Under the pieces are notes generated by a model. It was not told the DNA's origin and ran no database searches. It saw only the letters and a list, made by a program, of their open reading frames with translations. A program made the position numbers and the translations under genes. 64,000 bases of DNA from DATFQE01 sp963738205 (GTDB lineage Bacteria; Actinomycetota; Thermoleophilia; Gaiellales; Gaiellaceae), in the NCBI GenBank assembly GCA_963738205.1, contig CAVTVQ010000009.1, positions 124,001 through 188,000 of the forward strand. Reading direction: 5' to 3'. Positions 52,235 to 60,743 of this stretch are shown one piece after another. The first letter of the stretch is position 1. Each line of letters starts with the position of its first letter.

Positions 52235-53313
52235 CCGGCCTCTCTGAACAGCTCGCGCGCGATGATCTCGCGCTGCACCTCGGAGGCGCCCTCGTAGATG
52301 CGCGGCGCGCGCACCTCACGGTAGAGGTGCTCGAGCAGGTGGCCGTGCTCGAGCGCCCGGGCGCCGTGCACCTGGATTGCGACGTCGACGGCCTTCTGCG
52401 CCGTCTCGGTCGCGAAGAGCTTCGCCATCGCGGACGCCTTCCGCACCGGGCGCACGCCGTCGTCGTACTGCCGCGCCGCGTCGCGGACGAGCAGGCGCGC
52501 TGCCTGAATCGCCGTGGCCACCTCAGCCAGCTGGTGCGAGACGCCCTGGAGGTGGCCGAGCGGCTTGCCGAACGCGTGCCGCGTGGCCGTGTGCGCGACG
52601 GCGGCGTCGAGCGCGGCCTGCGCCATCCCGACCGCGAAGGCACCGACGCTCGGGCGGAAGAGGTCGAGCGTCTCCATCGCGACCGAGAAGCCGCCGCCGA
52701 CCTCGCCGATCACCTGCTCGCGGCCGGCGCGGACGCCGTCGAAGTCGAGCCGGCCGACGGCATGCGGGGCGATGAGCTCGATCGGCTCGCCCGAGAGGCC
52801 CTCGCTGCGGCGGGGGACGACGAAGGCGGTCACTCCGCGTGGGCCCTCCTCGCCCGTGCGCGCGAAGACCGCGTAGACGTCCGCCTCCGGCGCGTTCGAG
52901 ATCCACATCTTCGTGCCGGTGAGGCGGTGGGCGTCGCCGTCGGCCTCGGCCCGGAGCGCCAGCGCGCCCGCGTCCGAGCCGGCATCGGGCTCGCTGAGTG
53001 CGAACGCGGCGACCGCGTCGCCTGAGGCGAGGCGCGGCATCCATTCGTCTCGCAACGGCGAGCGCAGGATCGGGTGACCCCCCAGGCCCTGCAGCGCGAG
53101 CGCCGTTTCCGCCTCTGTGCAGCCGTAGGCCAGGCCCTCGCGCAGCGCGCAGAGCTCGCCCGCCGACCCGAGCAGGGCGAGCTCGAGCAGCCCTTCGTCC
53201 CCGAGCGCCTTTACGAGCCGCCGGTTGACGCGGGCGGGCTCGCCCTTCGCGGCCAGCGGCACGAAGCGCTCGTGCCCGAGCCGCCGGGCCCGCTCGAGCA
53301 GCTCCTCAGCCAT
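52231..53313 (-). CDS. Acyl-CoA dehydrogenase
   Basis: 360 aa from ATG 53313, overlapping RidA by 8 bp. FAD-binding core: FALSEPDAGSDAGALALRAE, TGTKMWISNAPEADVYAVFA, GKPLGHLQGVSHQLAEVAT and RIYEGASEVQREIIARELF, the last with the catalytic Glu of the YEG motif. Slightly shorter than the usual 380. In this operon it may oxidise a ring or ring-opened CoA thioester formed from 2-aminobenzoyl-CoA; the exact substrate is inferred. Confidence 0.93.
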   Translation of the reverse strand: MAEELLERARRLGHERFVPLAAKGEPARVNRRLVKALGDEGLLELALLGSAGELCALREGLAYGCTEAETALALQGLGGHPILRSPLRDEWMPRLASGDAVAAFALSEPDAGSDAGALALRAEADGDAHRLTGTKMWISNAPEADVYAVFARTGEEGPRGVTAFVVPRRSEGLSGEPIELIAPHAVGRLDFDGVRAGREQVIGEVGGGFSVAMETLDLFRPSVGAFAVGMAQAALDAAVAHTATRHAFGKPLGHLQGVSHQLAEVATAIQAARLLVRDAARQYDDGVRPVRKASAMAKLFATETAQKAVDVAIQVHGARALEHGHLLEHLYREVRAPRIYEGASEVQREIIARELFREAG

Positions 53314-53686
53314 CCGGGAGCACCGCCACGCCCATCAGCTCGACCTTCGCGTCCGGCTCGAACAGCGCAGTCACGCCGATCAGCGCCATGGCGGGATAGC
53401 GGCGGCCGAAGTGGCGCCGCCAGACCTCGCCGAGCGCGGCGAGCGACTGTCGGTACTCGTCGACGTCCGTGACGTAGACCACCAGCGACACGAGGTGCTC
53501 CGGCTCGCCGCCGGCAGCGCGCAGCGCGATGACGACCTTGCCCGCCGCCGAGTCGAACTGCTCGGCGATCGTCCCGCCCTCGCCGATCTGGCCGCCGAGG
53601 TAGACGGCGCCGCGCGCCACGACGGCGTGGGCGAAGCCGACGGGCTCGGGCAGCTCGGGCGGGTTGACGATCACCGGCCGGTCCAC
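53306..53686 (-). CDS. RidA/YjgF-family enamine/imine deaminase
   Basis: 126 aa from GTG 53686, overlapping the hydratase gene by 16 bp. Pattern AVVARGAVYLGGQIGEGGTIAEQFDSA, VSLVVYVTDVDEYRQSLAAL and ALFEPDAKVELMGVAVLP. Family members hydrolyse reactive enamines and imines. Inside a 2-aminobenzoyl-CoA operon it could remove the amino group from a cyclic 2-amino-ene product; the canonical catalytic Arg near the C-terminus is not obvious, so a subfamily with other chemistry is possible. Confidence 0.88.
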   Translation of the reverse strand: MDRPVIVNPPELPEPVGFAHAVVARGAVYLGGQIGEGGTIAEQFDSAAGKVVIALRAAGGEPEHLVSLVVYVTDVDEYRQSLAALGEVWRRHFGRRYPAMALIGVTALFEPDAKVELMGVAVLPDG

Positions 53687-54498
53687 GATGGCTTCCTTCC
53701 TTCCGACCAGGCGGCGTAGAACTCGCCGAAATCGTCGCTCTTCATCAGCAGCGCCTGGGCGAGCGCCTCCATCTCGATGGCGCCGCCGAGGTCGAGGTCC
53801 TGCTCGCGCGTCAGGAGGACCTTCGTGGTCGAGAACGCCAGGGCGGGGCCGTCAGCGAGCCGGCGCGCCAGGGCGCTCGACGCCTCGGCGAGCTCTTCGT
53901 CGTCGACCACCTGCGTCGCCAGCCCAATCTCGACGGAGCGCTCCGCGGTCACCGTCTCGCCGAGCACGAGCAGCTCGGTGGCCCGGCCGAGGCCGACGAG
54001 CCGGGGGAGGAGATAGGCGGCGCCCATGTCCGCGCCGGCGAGCCCGACGCGGGTGAAGAGGAACGAGAGCTTCGCGGAGCGCGCGACGAGCCGGAAGTCG
54101 CTCGCCAGCGCCAGCACCGAGCCTGCACCCGCGGCCACGCCGTTGACCGCCGCGACGATCGGCACCGGGGATTCGCGCATCGCCTTCACGACGGCGCCGC
54201 TCATCCGCGTGAACTCGAGCAGCTCGCCGGCGGACAGCCTCTGCAGCTCGCCGATGATCTCGTCGACGTCGCCGCCGGAGCAGAAACCGCGGCCCTCGCC
54301 GGTGAGCACGAGCACGCGCGCGTCGCCGCGGTGCGGCAGCTCGCCAAGCAGGTCGCGCAAGTCGGCGTACACGTCGAACGTGAGGGCGTTCAGCTTGTCC
54401 GGCCGCGAGAACGTGACCGTCGCGACCCCGTCGGCGAGTTCGAAGTCGAAGTGCTTCCAGTCCTCGGTGAACGCAGCCGAGGCGCGGAACGGGCTCAC
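53671..54498 (-). CDS. Enoyl-CoA hydratase/isomerase (crotonase fold)
   Basis: 275 aa from GTG 54498, overlapping the SDR gene by GTGA. Oxyanion-hole segment GRGFCSGGDVDEI near residue 70 and AAVNGVAAGAGSVLALASDFRL near 120; the catalytic loop reads FLFTRVGLAGADMGAAYLLPRLVG, with Asp where classical hydratases carry Glu, as in PaaG- or ring-hydrolase-like crotonases. Could hydrate or open the ring in the lower aminobenzoyl-CoA pathway; specific step inferred. Confidence 0.92.
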   Translation of the reverse strand: MSPFRASAAFTEDWKHFDFELADGVATVTFSRPDKLNALTFDVYADLRDLLGELPHRGDARVLVLTGEGRGFCSGGDVDEIIGELQRLSAGELLEFTRMSGAVVKAMRESPVPIVAAVNGVAAGAGSVLALASDFRLVARSAKLSFLFTRVGLAGADMGAAYLLPRLVGLGRATELLVLGETVTAERSVEIGLATQVVDDEELAEASSALARRLADGPALAFSTTKVLLTREQDLDLGGAIEMEALAQALLMKSDDFGEFYAAWSEGRKPSWTGR

Positions 54499-55184
54499 GA
54501 CTGGATGCCTCCGCCGTCGAGGACCAGCGTCTGGCCGTTGATCGCCGCGGCTTCCGGGGACGCGAGGAACGCGACCGCAAAGGCGACCTCCTTCGGCTCG
54601 AGCGCGCGGCCGAGCGGCATCTGCGCGACGAGCGCCGCCTCCGCCTGCTCCTCGTCACGGTCGGTCGTCGCTTGGATTTGTTGGACCGCGCGCCGCATCA
54701 TGTCCGTCCGAACCCAGCCCGGGCAGACGGCGTTGGCCGTGACCCTCGTGCCTGCGACCTCGGCCGCAACCGCACGCATCAGCCCCACGGCTGCGTGCTT
54801 CGCGGCCGTATAGGCGGCGGTGTACTTCGCGCCCCTCACGCCGGCGGTCGACGCGACCGTGACGATGCGACCGTCACCGCGCTCGAGCATGCCGCCGAGC
54901 ACGGCCCGGGTGCAGAGGAAGGCGCCGGTGGCGTTGACGTCGAGGTGCGCGCGCCAGTCCTCCAGGCTCGTCCGAACGAGCGGCGCACCCTTCGCGAGGC
55001 CGGCGTTGTTCACGAGCACGTCGACCGGGCCGACCTGCTCGAAGAGCGCGGCGACCTGCTCCTCCTTCGTGACGTCGCACGTGTCCCGCCCGACGCCGAC
55101 CACGCGATCGCCTGCCGCCTCGAAGTGAGCCATGACGGCTTTGCCGATCCCCTTCGTCCCGCCCGTGACGACGACCGTCCTCAC
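54495..55184 (-). CDS. Short-chain dehydrogenase/reductase
   Basis: 229 aa from GTG 55184 overlapping the ligase stop (GTGA). Cofactor motif VVVTGGTKGIGKAVM, NNAG in VLVNNAGLAKGAPL, catalytic Ser in TVASTAGVRGAKYT, and YxxxK in AYTAAKHAAVGLM; PGWVRTDMM and GQTLVLDGGG at the end. Likely a 3-hydroxyacyl-CoA or cyclic-alcohol dehydrogenase in this CoA pathway. Confidence 0.93.
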   Translation of the reverse strand: MRTVVVTGGTKGIGKAVMAHFEAAGDRVVGVGRDTCDVTKEEQVAALFEQVGPVDVLVNNAGLAKGAPLVRTSLEDWRAHLDVNATGAFLCTRAVLGGMLERGDGRIVTVASTAGVRGAKYTAAYTAAKHAAVGLMRAVAAEVAGTRVTANAVCPGWVRTDMMRRAVQQIQATTDRDEEQAEAALVAQMPLGRALEPKEVAFAVAFLASPEAAAINGQTLVLDGGGIQS

Positions 55185-56704
55185 GCAGCCACCTGGGTCT
55201 CGCGCAGCGAGCGGCGGTCGATCTTCCCCGAGGGCGTCTTCGGAAGCTCGTCCACGAAGCTGATCTGCTTCGGCACCTTGTGCCCGGCGAGACGCTCCCG
55301 GGCGAAGTCCCGCAGCCCGGCTTCGTCGAGCTCGGTCCGCGTGACCACGTAGGCGCGCGCCAGGGTGAGCCCGTCTCGGTCGACGCCGATGACGGCGCAC
55401 TCCACTACCTCCGGGTGCGCGAGCAGGCAGTCCTCGACCTCGGCCGGCGCGACCCAGATGCCGCCGACCTTGATCAGGTCGTCGACGCGGCCGCGGTACC
55501 AGAAGTAGCCGTCCTCGTCCCGCTCGAACAGGTCGCCGGTGCGTACCGTGTCGCCGCTGAAGGTCTGCTTCGACTTCTCGTGCTCGCCCCAGTACATGAG
55601 CGCGGCGGTGTCGCCCTCGATCCAGAGCTCCCCGTTTTCGGCGAGGTGCGCGTCGTAGCCGGGCACGAGCTCGCCGGTGCTGCCGGGCCGCACGCGGCCG
55701 GGGCGGTTCGAGACGTAGATGTGGTACGCCTCGGAGGAGCCGATCCCGTCCAGCACCTCGACGCCGAACGTCGTGAGCCAGCGCTCGTACAGCTCCCGGG
55801 GGAGCGCCTCGCCGGCGGAGGTGCAGAGGCGCAGGCACGAGAGGTCCTGCTGCTCGGCATCGGGGTGCGCGACCATCGCCGCCATCATCGTCGGAACCTG
55901 CACGAGGATGGTGGGCCGATGCTCGGCGACGAGCTCGAAGATCCGCTCCGGCGTCGTCCGCTCCGGGAAGGCGATCCCGGCTCCGCCGACGCCGAACGGG
56001 TACAGCGCGACCAGGTCACGGGCGTACCCGAAGAAGAGCTTCGGCACCGCGAGGACCACGTCGTCCTCGGAGATGTCGAGCACTCCGCGGGCGTACCAGT
56101 CGAAGCTCAGCAATGCGCTGTGCGGCGGATGGACAGCCGCCTTCGGCTGCCCGGTGCTGCCGGTCGTGAACTTCCAGATCGCGACGTCGTCCTTCGTGGT
56201 CGGTGCGGGCTCGAGGTCGCCGGAGGCCTTCGCGGCGACGAGCTCGAACGACACCTCGCCGTCACGCAGGTCGCTGCCCGCCGACCCGACCACCAGCACG
56301 TGCCGCAGCCAGGGGCTCGACCGGCCCGCCTCACGAACCTTGTCCAGCGTCGTCGCGTCGACGACCACCACGCCCGCCCGGGTGTACTGGAGGTAGTAGG
56401 CGTAGTCCTTGGCCTGCAGGAACGTGTACGCCTCGGCTGTCACGGCACCGATCTTCTGCGCGCCGTACCAGAGCGCGACGAACTCGACCGAGTCGGCGAG
56501 GACGAGCAGGACGCGCTCCTCGGGGCGCACGCCGAGCTCGTGCAGGACGTTGCCGCTGCGGTTCACGAGGGCGGCGAGCTGCTCGTAGGTGGTCGCGCCG
56601 TGAGGGCCGATTACGGCGGTGCGGCCCCCGCGCCCCTCCTCGAGGTTGCGGTCGACGAAGTAGCTCGCGAGGTTGAGCTCGCGCGGGATGTCGGCGTGGG
56701 TCAG
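55181..56704 (-). CDS. Aryl-CoA ligase, probably 2-aminobenzoate (anthranilate)-CoA ligase
   Basis: 507 aa if started at CTG 56704, which overlaps the monooxygenase TGA as CTGA. An internal GTG at 56566 would lose the first 46 residues, including the family-typical NLASYFVDRNLEEGRG and TAVIGPHGATTYEQL, so the longer form is preferred. ANL signatures: FTTGSTGQPKAAVH, GSSEAYHIYVSNRPG, YWGEHEKSKQTFSGDTVRTGDL, and the C-terminal Lys in KTPSGKIDRRSL. Closest to benzoate-CoA ligases; the flanking genes point to anthranilate as substrate. Confidence 0.9.
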   Translation of the reverse strand: MTHADIPRELNLASYFVDRNLEEGRGGRTAVIGPHGATTYEQLAALVNRSGNVLHELGVRPEERVLLVLADSVEFVALWYGAQKIGAVTAEAYTFLQAKDYAYYLQYTRAGVVVVDATTLDKVREAGRSSPWLRHVLVVGSAGSDLRDGEVSFELVAAKASGDLEPAPTTKDDVAIWKFTTGSTGQPKAAVHPPHSALLSFDWYARGVLDISEDDVVLAVPKLFFGYARDLVALYPFGVGGAGIAFPERTTPERIFELVAEHRPTILVQVPTMMAAMVAHPDAEQQDLSCLRLCTSAGEALPRELYERWLTTFGVEVLDGIGSSEAYHIYVSNRPGRVRPGSTGELVPGYDAHLAENGELWIEGDTAALMYWGEHEKSKQTFSGDTVRTGDLFERDEDGYFWYRGRVDDLIKVGGIWVAPAEVEDCLLAHPEVVECAVIGVDRDGLTLARAYVVTRTELDEAGLRDFARERLAGHKVPKQISFVDELPKTPSGKIDRRSLRETQVAA

Positions 56705-58703
56705 GATCGCGCGACCTCCGCTTGTAACACAGTGTTACTTGCCTCGAAAGGCGTCGGTGGCAGGTCGAGGATGCACAGGTCGGCGCGCCCGGCGCCGACG
56801 ATCGTGTTGGCGTCGTCGAGCGTCGTCAGATGGCCGCGGACGAGGGTCGGCACACGGGCCTCGTTGCGGAGGCGGTCGCTGAGCGCCGTCAGGAACCCGC
56901 GCCGGTAGTCGGGCCGGTCCTCGGCAACGGTCTGGCCGGCCTCGATGTGGATCAGGTCGACGCCGTGCTCGGCGACAGCGCGGGCGATCGCGATGCCGTC
57001 CTCCACGGTGTTTCCGCGCGGGTGCCAGTCCGTGACGGACAGACGGGCGGCCAGCGCGCGCGGCCAGACCTCACGAACGGCGTCGACGACCTCGAGCGTG
57101 AAGCGGAGGCGGTCGCCGCCGTAGTCGTCGTCGCGCCGGTTCGTCAACGGCGAGAGGAAGCTCGCGAGCAGATACCCGTGCGCGAGGTCGAGCTCCAGGA
57201 CCTGCACGCCGGCCGCCGCAGCTCGCTCCGCGGCGCGAACGAAGGCGTCGCGCACCGTGGCCATGCCCGCCTCGTCGAGTTGCGCGGGCGTGACGCTGAA
57301 CGGGCCGTAGGGGAGGGGGGAGGCCGACACGAGCGGCCAGCCTTCGCGGAGCGGGACGTCGATCCCGACCGAGGGCGGCCGGCACGCGCCGCGCCGGCCC
57401 GCATGGCCGAGCTGCAGGAGCGTGAGTCCCTCGGCCGGTCTCCACTCGTCGATCGTCGGGGTGTCGGGCGTGATCCGGCCTTCGGGCGACACCGCGACGA
57501 AGCCGCTGGGGACGAGGCTGTACCGATCCGGGAACGTCACCCCACCGAGCTCGAGCGGCGCGAAGGCGGGCGGGGGCGACACGGGAGCGCCGCCGAACCA
57601 GGCGTCGACCGCGCGCGTGAACTGCGGGTCGCGGATGCCGAGGCTCGCGTGCGTGATCCGGCCGCTGCGCGTGAGCAGGTTGAAGCCGAACTGCACCGGC
57701 TCGAGGTGCGTGTACGCACCGACCCGCTGGAAGTAGGCGGCGCTGTCGCTCGCGGCGGCCTGCGTACGCTCCACAGGCACCTGCCGTTCCAGCTCGTAGT
57801 CGACGAACGCCGCGTCGACGTCCCAGCCGCGACGTACCAAGGCCTGGGTGAGCGCGATCGAGTCCTCCATGGCGAGCTTCGTCCCCGACCCGATCGAGAA
57901 GTGCGCCGTGTGCGCCGCGTCGCCGAGCAGCACCGCGCGGCCGTCGTGCCACACGCGGTTCGTCACCTTCGGGAAGTCGAGCCAGATCGAGCGGTTGGAG
58001 AAGAGCTCGTGGCCGCGCAGGTCGTTCGCGAACAGCCGCTCGCAGAAGGCCAGGCTGTCGCCTTCGTCCATGGTGTCGAGCCCGGCCCGGCGCCAGGTGG
58101 GCTCGGGACACTCCACGATGAACGTGCTCAGCCGCTCGTCGAACGGATACGCGTGCACGTTGAAGAGCCCGAACTCGGACTCTCGGAAGACGAACGTGAA
58201 GGCGTCGAAGACGAGGTCGGTTCCGAACCAGACGTACTTGCAGCCCTCGGGCTCGATGCGCGTGCCGAAAGCGCCCGTCCCGCGCACGGTGCTGTTGGCG
58301 CCGTCGGCGCCGACGAGCAGGTCGGCCTCGCCGAGCTCGGCGTCCGCCTCGGTGTGGAAACGGAGGTCGACGCCGAGGCCGAGGCAACGCTCCTGCAGGA
58401 GCTCGAGCAGGCGCTTGCGCGCGATCGCCGAGAACGAGTGCCCGCGAGAGCGCAGGACCTCGCCCCGGTAGCGGATGTCGACCCGGTTCCAGCGGACGAA
58501 CGTGTCGGTGATCGCGAGGTGCGTCTCGGGGTCGGCATCGCGCAGCGAGCCGAGCGTCTCCTCGCTGAAGACGACTCCCCAGCCGAAGGTCGCATCTGGC
58601 GCGTTCCGCTCCAGCACGGTCACGTCCACGCCGGGTCGGCCTTCTTCAGCAGGATCGCCAGGTACAGCCCAGACGGCCCGCCGCCGACGATCGAGACCTT
58701 CAT
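56701..58703 (-). CDS. Bifunctional FAD monooxygenase / OYE-like reductase (2-aminobenzoyl-CoA monooxygenase/reductase type), frameshifted near the start
   Basis: ATG 58703 opens MKVSIVGGGPSGLYLAILLK, a correct FAD Rossmann start, but at 58630-58633 one G is missing and the frame runs into a stop. The rest resumes from GTG 58629 (DVTVLERNAPDATFGWGVVFS). Residues to about 385 are a PHBH-type monooxygenase (LLVGADGANSTVRG; AVLLGDAAHTAHFSIGSGTKLAMED). The C-terminal part is an old-yellow-enzyme barrel (LLQLGHAGRRG; LAHGYLLASFLSPLTNRR). The barrel ends early, about 100 residues shorter than relatives. Hydroxylates and reduces 2-aminobenzoyl-CoA. A sequencing error is as likely as a mutation. Confidence 0.88.
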
Positions 58704-58741
58704 CCGCCCATCTCGCTACGCAGAACGTGTCGGGCGTTCAT

Positions 58742-58779
58742 TTCAGACGGGCGCGCGGGCAAAGCCCGGACGCCCTGAA
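58742..58779. terminator. Two-level hairpin between operons
   Basis: Inner stem CGGGC-AAA-GCCCG, outer stem GGGCG/CGCCC and TTCAG/CTGAA. It lies between the LLM gene end and the monooxygenase start on the minus strand. No T run. Confidence 0.5.
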
Positions 58780-58780
58780 G

Positions 58781-58802
58781 GAGACACCGCAAGCGGCGTC
58801 TC
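58781..58802 (-). terminator. Hairpin overlapping the LLM gene stop codon
   Basis: GAGAC-A-CCGC, loop AA, GCGG-C-GTCTC: nine pairs with one mismatch. It follows the LLM coding end immediately and, with the next hairpin, probably separates the two minus-strand operons. Confidence 0.5.
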
Positions 58803-59631
58803 ATGCGAGCGCCTCCTGCAGCCGCTCGAGCTGCTCGATCTCCGAGGTCGTGGAGAAGAGGACGAGCTCGTCGCAGCCCGCCTCCTCGTAGCCGCGGACG
58901 AAGTCCTTGACCGCTCTCGGGCTCGTCAGGTTCGCCGCGACGATGCGCTCGGCGAACGGGCCGGTGAACGCGTAGTAGTCGCGGAGGTAGTCGTTGCCGC
59001 GCTCGACGTCGCCGCCGAGCGTGAAGTAGCCCTGGCCCCACAGGCGCGGCTTGCCCGGCCGGCCGAGGTCGTTCCAGGCCGCCTCGGCCCGGGCGGCAGC
59101 ACTCGCGAACGCGCGGGGCGGCCCACCGCCGTGCGCGTAGCCGTCCGCGTAGCGCGCCATCCGCGCGAACGCCTGGCCGCTGCCGCCGCCGACCAGCACC
59201 TCGATCCCGTCGCGTGCGGGGCCGACGCGGTCACCGTCGACGTCGCCGCGGATGTACGCAAGCTGCTCGGCGAGCTTGGCTCCGCGGCCGCGATGCTCGA
59301 CGCCCGCCGCCTCGTAGTCCTCGGTCCGGGCGCCGACGGCAAGCCCGAGCGTGAGGCGGCCGCCCGAGAGGTTGTGCACCGACGCGGCCTGCTTCGCGAG
59401 CAGCGCGGTCGAGCGGAGCGGCCCGATCGCGATCATCGTCGCGAGCCGTACGCGCTCGGTCGCTCCTGCCGCGGCAGCCAGCGCCGCGAACGGCTCGTAG
59501 CTGTCGTACACGATCCGGTCGAGGACTGCCACGGACGAGAATGGGCCCGCGTCCGCGCGCCGCGCCCACTCGAGCACGAGGTCGCCGCCGGTGTCCGGTG
59601 TCGTCGTCGGCAGGCCGATACCGACGTTCAC
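58801..59631 (-). CDS. LLM class (luciferase-like) flavin/F420-dependent oxidoreductase
   Basis: 276 aa from GTG 59631, overlapping the oxidase TGA (GTGA). Luciferase-like barrel: NVGIGLPTTTPDTGGDLVLEWARRAD, SSVAVLDRIVYDSYEPFAALAAAAG, RVRLATMIAIGPLRSTALLAKQAASVHNLSGGRLTLGLAVG, and EVLVGGGSGQAFARMARYADGYAHGG. The last two segments are typical of F420- or FMN-binding members. Substrate unknown. Operon with the hydroxyacid oxidase. Confidence 0.92.
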   Translation of the reverse strand: MNVGIGLPTTTPDTGGDLVLEWARRADAGPFSSVAVLDRIVYDSYEPFAALAAAAGATERVRLATMIAIGPLRSTALLAKQAASVHNLSGGRLTLGLAVGARTEDYEAAGVEHRGRGAKLAEQLAYIRGDVDGDRVGPARDGIEVLVGGGSGQAFARMARYADGYAHGGGPPRAFASAAARAEAAWNDLGRPGKPRLWGQGYFTLGGDVERGNDYLRDYYAFTGPFAERIVAANLTSPRAVKDFVRGYEEAGCDELVLFSTTSEIEQLERLQEALA

Positions 59632-60704
59632 GCCTGCGCCCTCCCCACGTGTGCCCGGGTGACGTCCGTAGGAGAGGCGCAGCCGCAGAGCGCGAGGGCG
59701 AGCTCGACCTCGGCCTGCAGGAGCTCGAGCACGCGCTGCACGCCGGCCGGCCCGTCGACCGCGAGCCCCCACAGCGGCGCGCGGCCGGCCAGCACGGCGC
59801 GTGCACCGAGCGCAAGCGCCTTGATGACGTCGGTCCCGCGCCGGATGCCACCGTCCATCAACACCTCCGCGCGCCCTGCGACCGCCTCGACGACCTCCGG
59901 GAGCGCGTCGAGCGACGCGCCTACGCCGTCGAGCTGCCGGCCGCCGTGGTTGGACACCACGATGCCGTCGGCACCCGCTTCGCATGCCAGCTCGGCGTCC
60001 TCGGCAGTGAGGATCCCCTTCACGGCGAGCGGCAGCGACGAGAGCGACCGCAGCCACTCGAGGTCGCGCCAGGTCACGGAGCTGTCGACGACCTCGCCGA
60101 TCTGGGTGGGCGAGACGTTCGCGGCCGCCTCCGCGTGCGCGACGAACGCCGGCACCGGCACCTCGGCGGGCACCTCGAAGCCCGTGCGCAGGTCACGCTC
60201 CCGACGGCCGCCGACGGGGAGGTCGACGGTGAGGACGATCGCGCCGAACCCGGCCGCCACGGCCCGTTCGACCAGGTTCTGGACCACGCCGCGGTCCGGC
60301 GACCAGTAGAGCTGGAACCAGCGCGCGCCGCTCGGCGCTGCGGCGGCCACCTCCTCGATCGTGGCAGTCGCGATCGTGGACAGGGTCATCACCGTCCCGG
60401 CCGCCGCCGCACCGCGGGCACTGGCCGCCTCGCCGCCGGGGTGCGCCATGCGCTGGAACGCCGTCGGCCCGACGAGCACGGGCATCGACACCTCGGTGCC
60501 GAGCACGGTCGTCGCCGTCGTGACCGCCGAGACGTCGACGAGGACGCGCGGGCGCAAGACCCAGCGGCCGAAGGCAGCGACGTTCTCGCGCAGCGTCCAC
60601 TCGTCGTTGGCGCCGCCGGCGAAGTAGCCGAACGCGCCCGGGTCGAGCCGCTCCTCCGCGGCCCGCTCGTAGTCCCAGACATTGAGGAGGGGGGTCCCGT
60701 CCAC
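59628..60704 (-). CDS. FMN-dependent alpha-hydroxy-acid oxidase
   Basis: 358 aa from GTG 60704. Family landmarks: YFAGGANDEWTLREN, VLVGPTAFQRMAHPGGE, WFQLYWSPDRG, LPLAVKGILTAEDAELACEAGADGIVVSNHGGRQLDG (with catalytic His and Arg of SNHGGRQ), and VLMDGGIRRGTDVIKALALGARAVLAGR (phosphate site). It oxidises a 2-hydroxy acid such as lactate, glycolate or mandelate. Divergent from the thioesterase fusion (39-bp gap). Confidence 0.95.
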   Translation of the reverse strand: MDGTPLLNVWDYERAAEERLDPGAFGYFAGGANDEWTLRENVAAFGRWVLRPRVLVDVSAVTTATTVLGTEVSMPVLVGPTAFQRMAHPGGEAASARGAAAAGTVMTLSTIATATIEEVAAAAPSGARWFQLYWSPDRGVVQNLVERAVAAGFGAIVLTVDLPVGGRRERDLRTGFEVPAEVPVPAFVAHAEAAANVSPTQIGEVVDSSVTWRDLEWLRSLSSLPLAVKGILTAEDAELACEAGADGIVVSNHGGRQLDGVGASLDALPEVVEAVAGRAEVLMDGGIRRGTDVIKALALGARAVLAGRAPLWGLAVDGPAGVQRVLELLQAEVELALALCGCASPTDVTRAHVGRAQA

Positions 60705-60743
60705 GCCGCGAGCGTAATCGGTGCCGGGACTACAGTTGCGTCG

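Noticed and set aside
56830..60309. 1159-codon plus-strand frame
   Set aside because: Antisense to the monooxygenase, LLM and hydroxyacid oxidase genes; Arg/Ala/Glu-rich with no domain.
59541..60743. Upstream extension of the thioesterase frame
   Set aside because: Antisense to the hydroxyacid oxidase; the hotdog domain begins right after ATG 60744.
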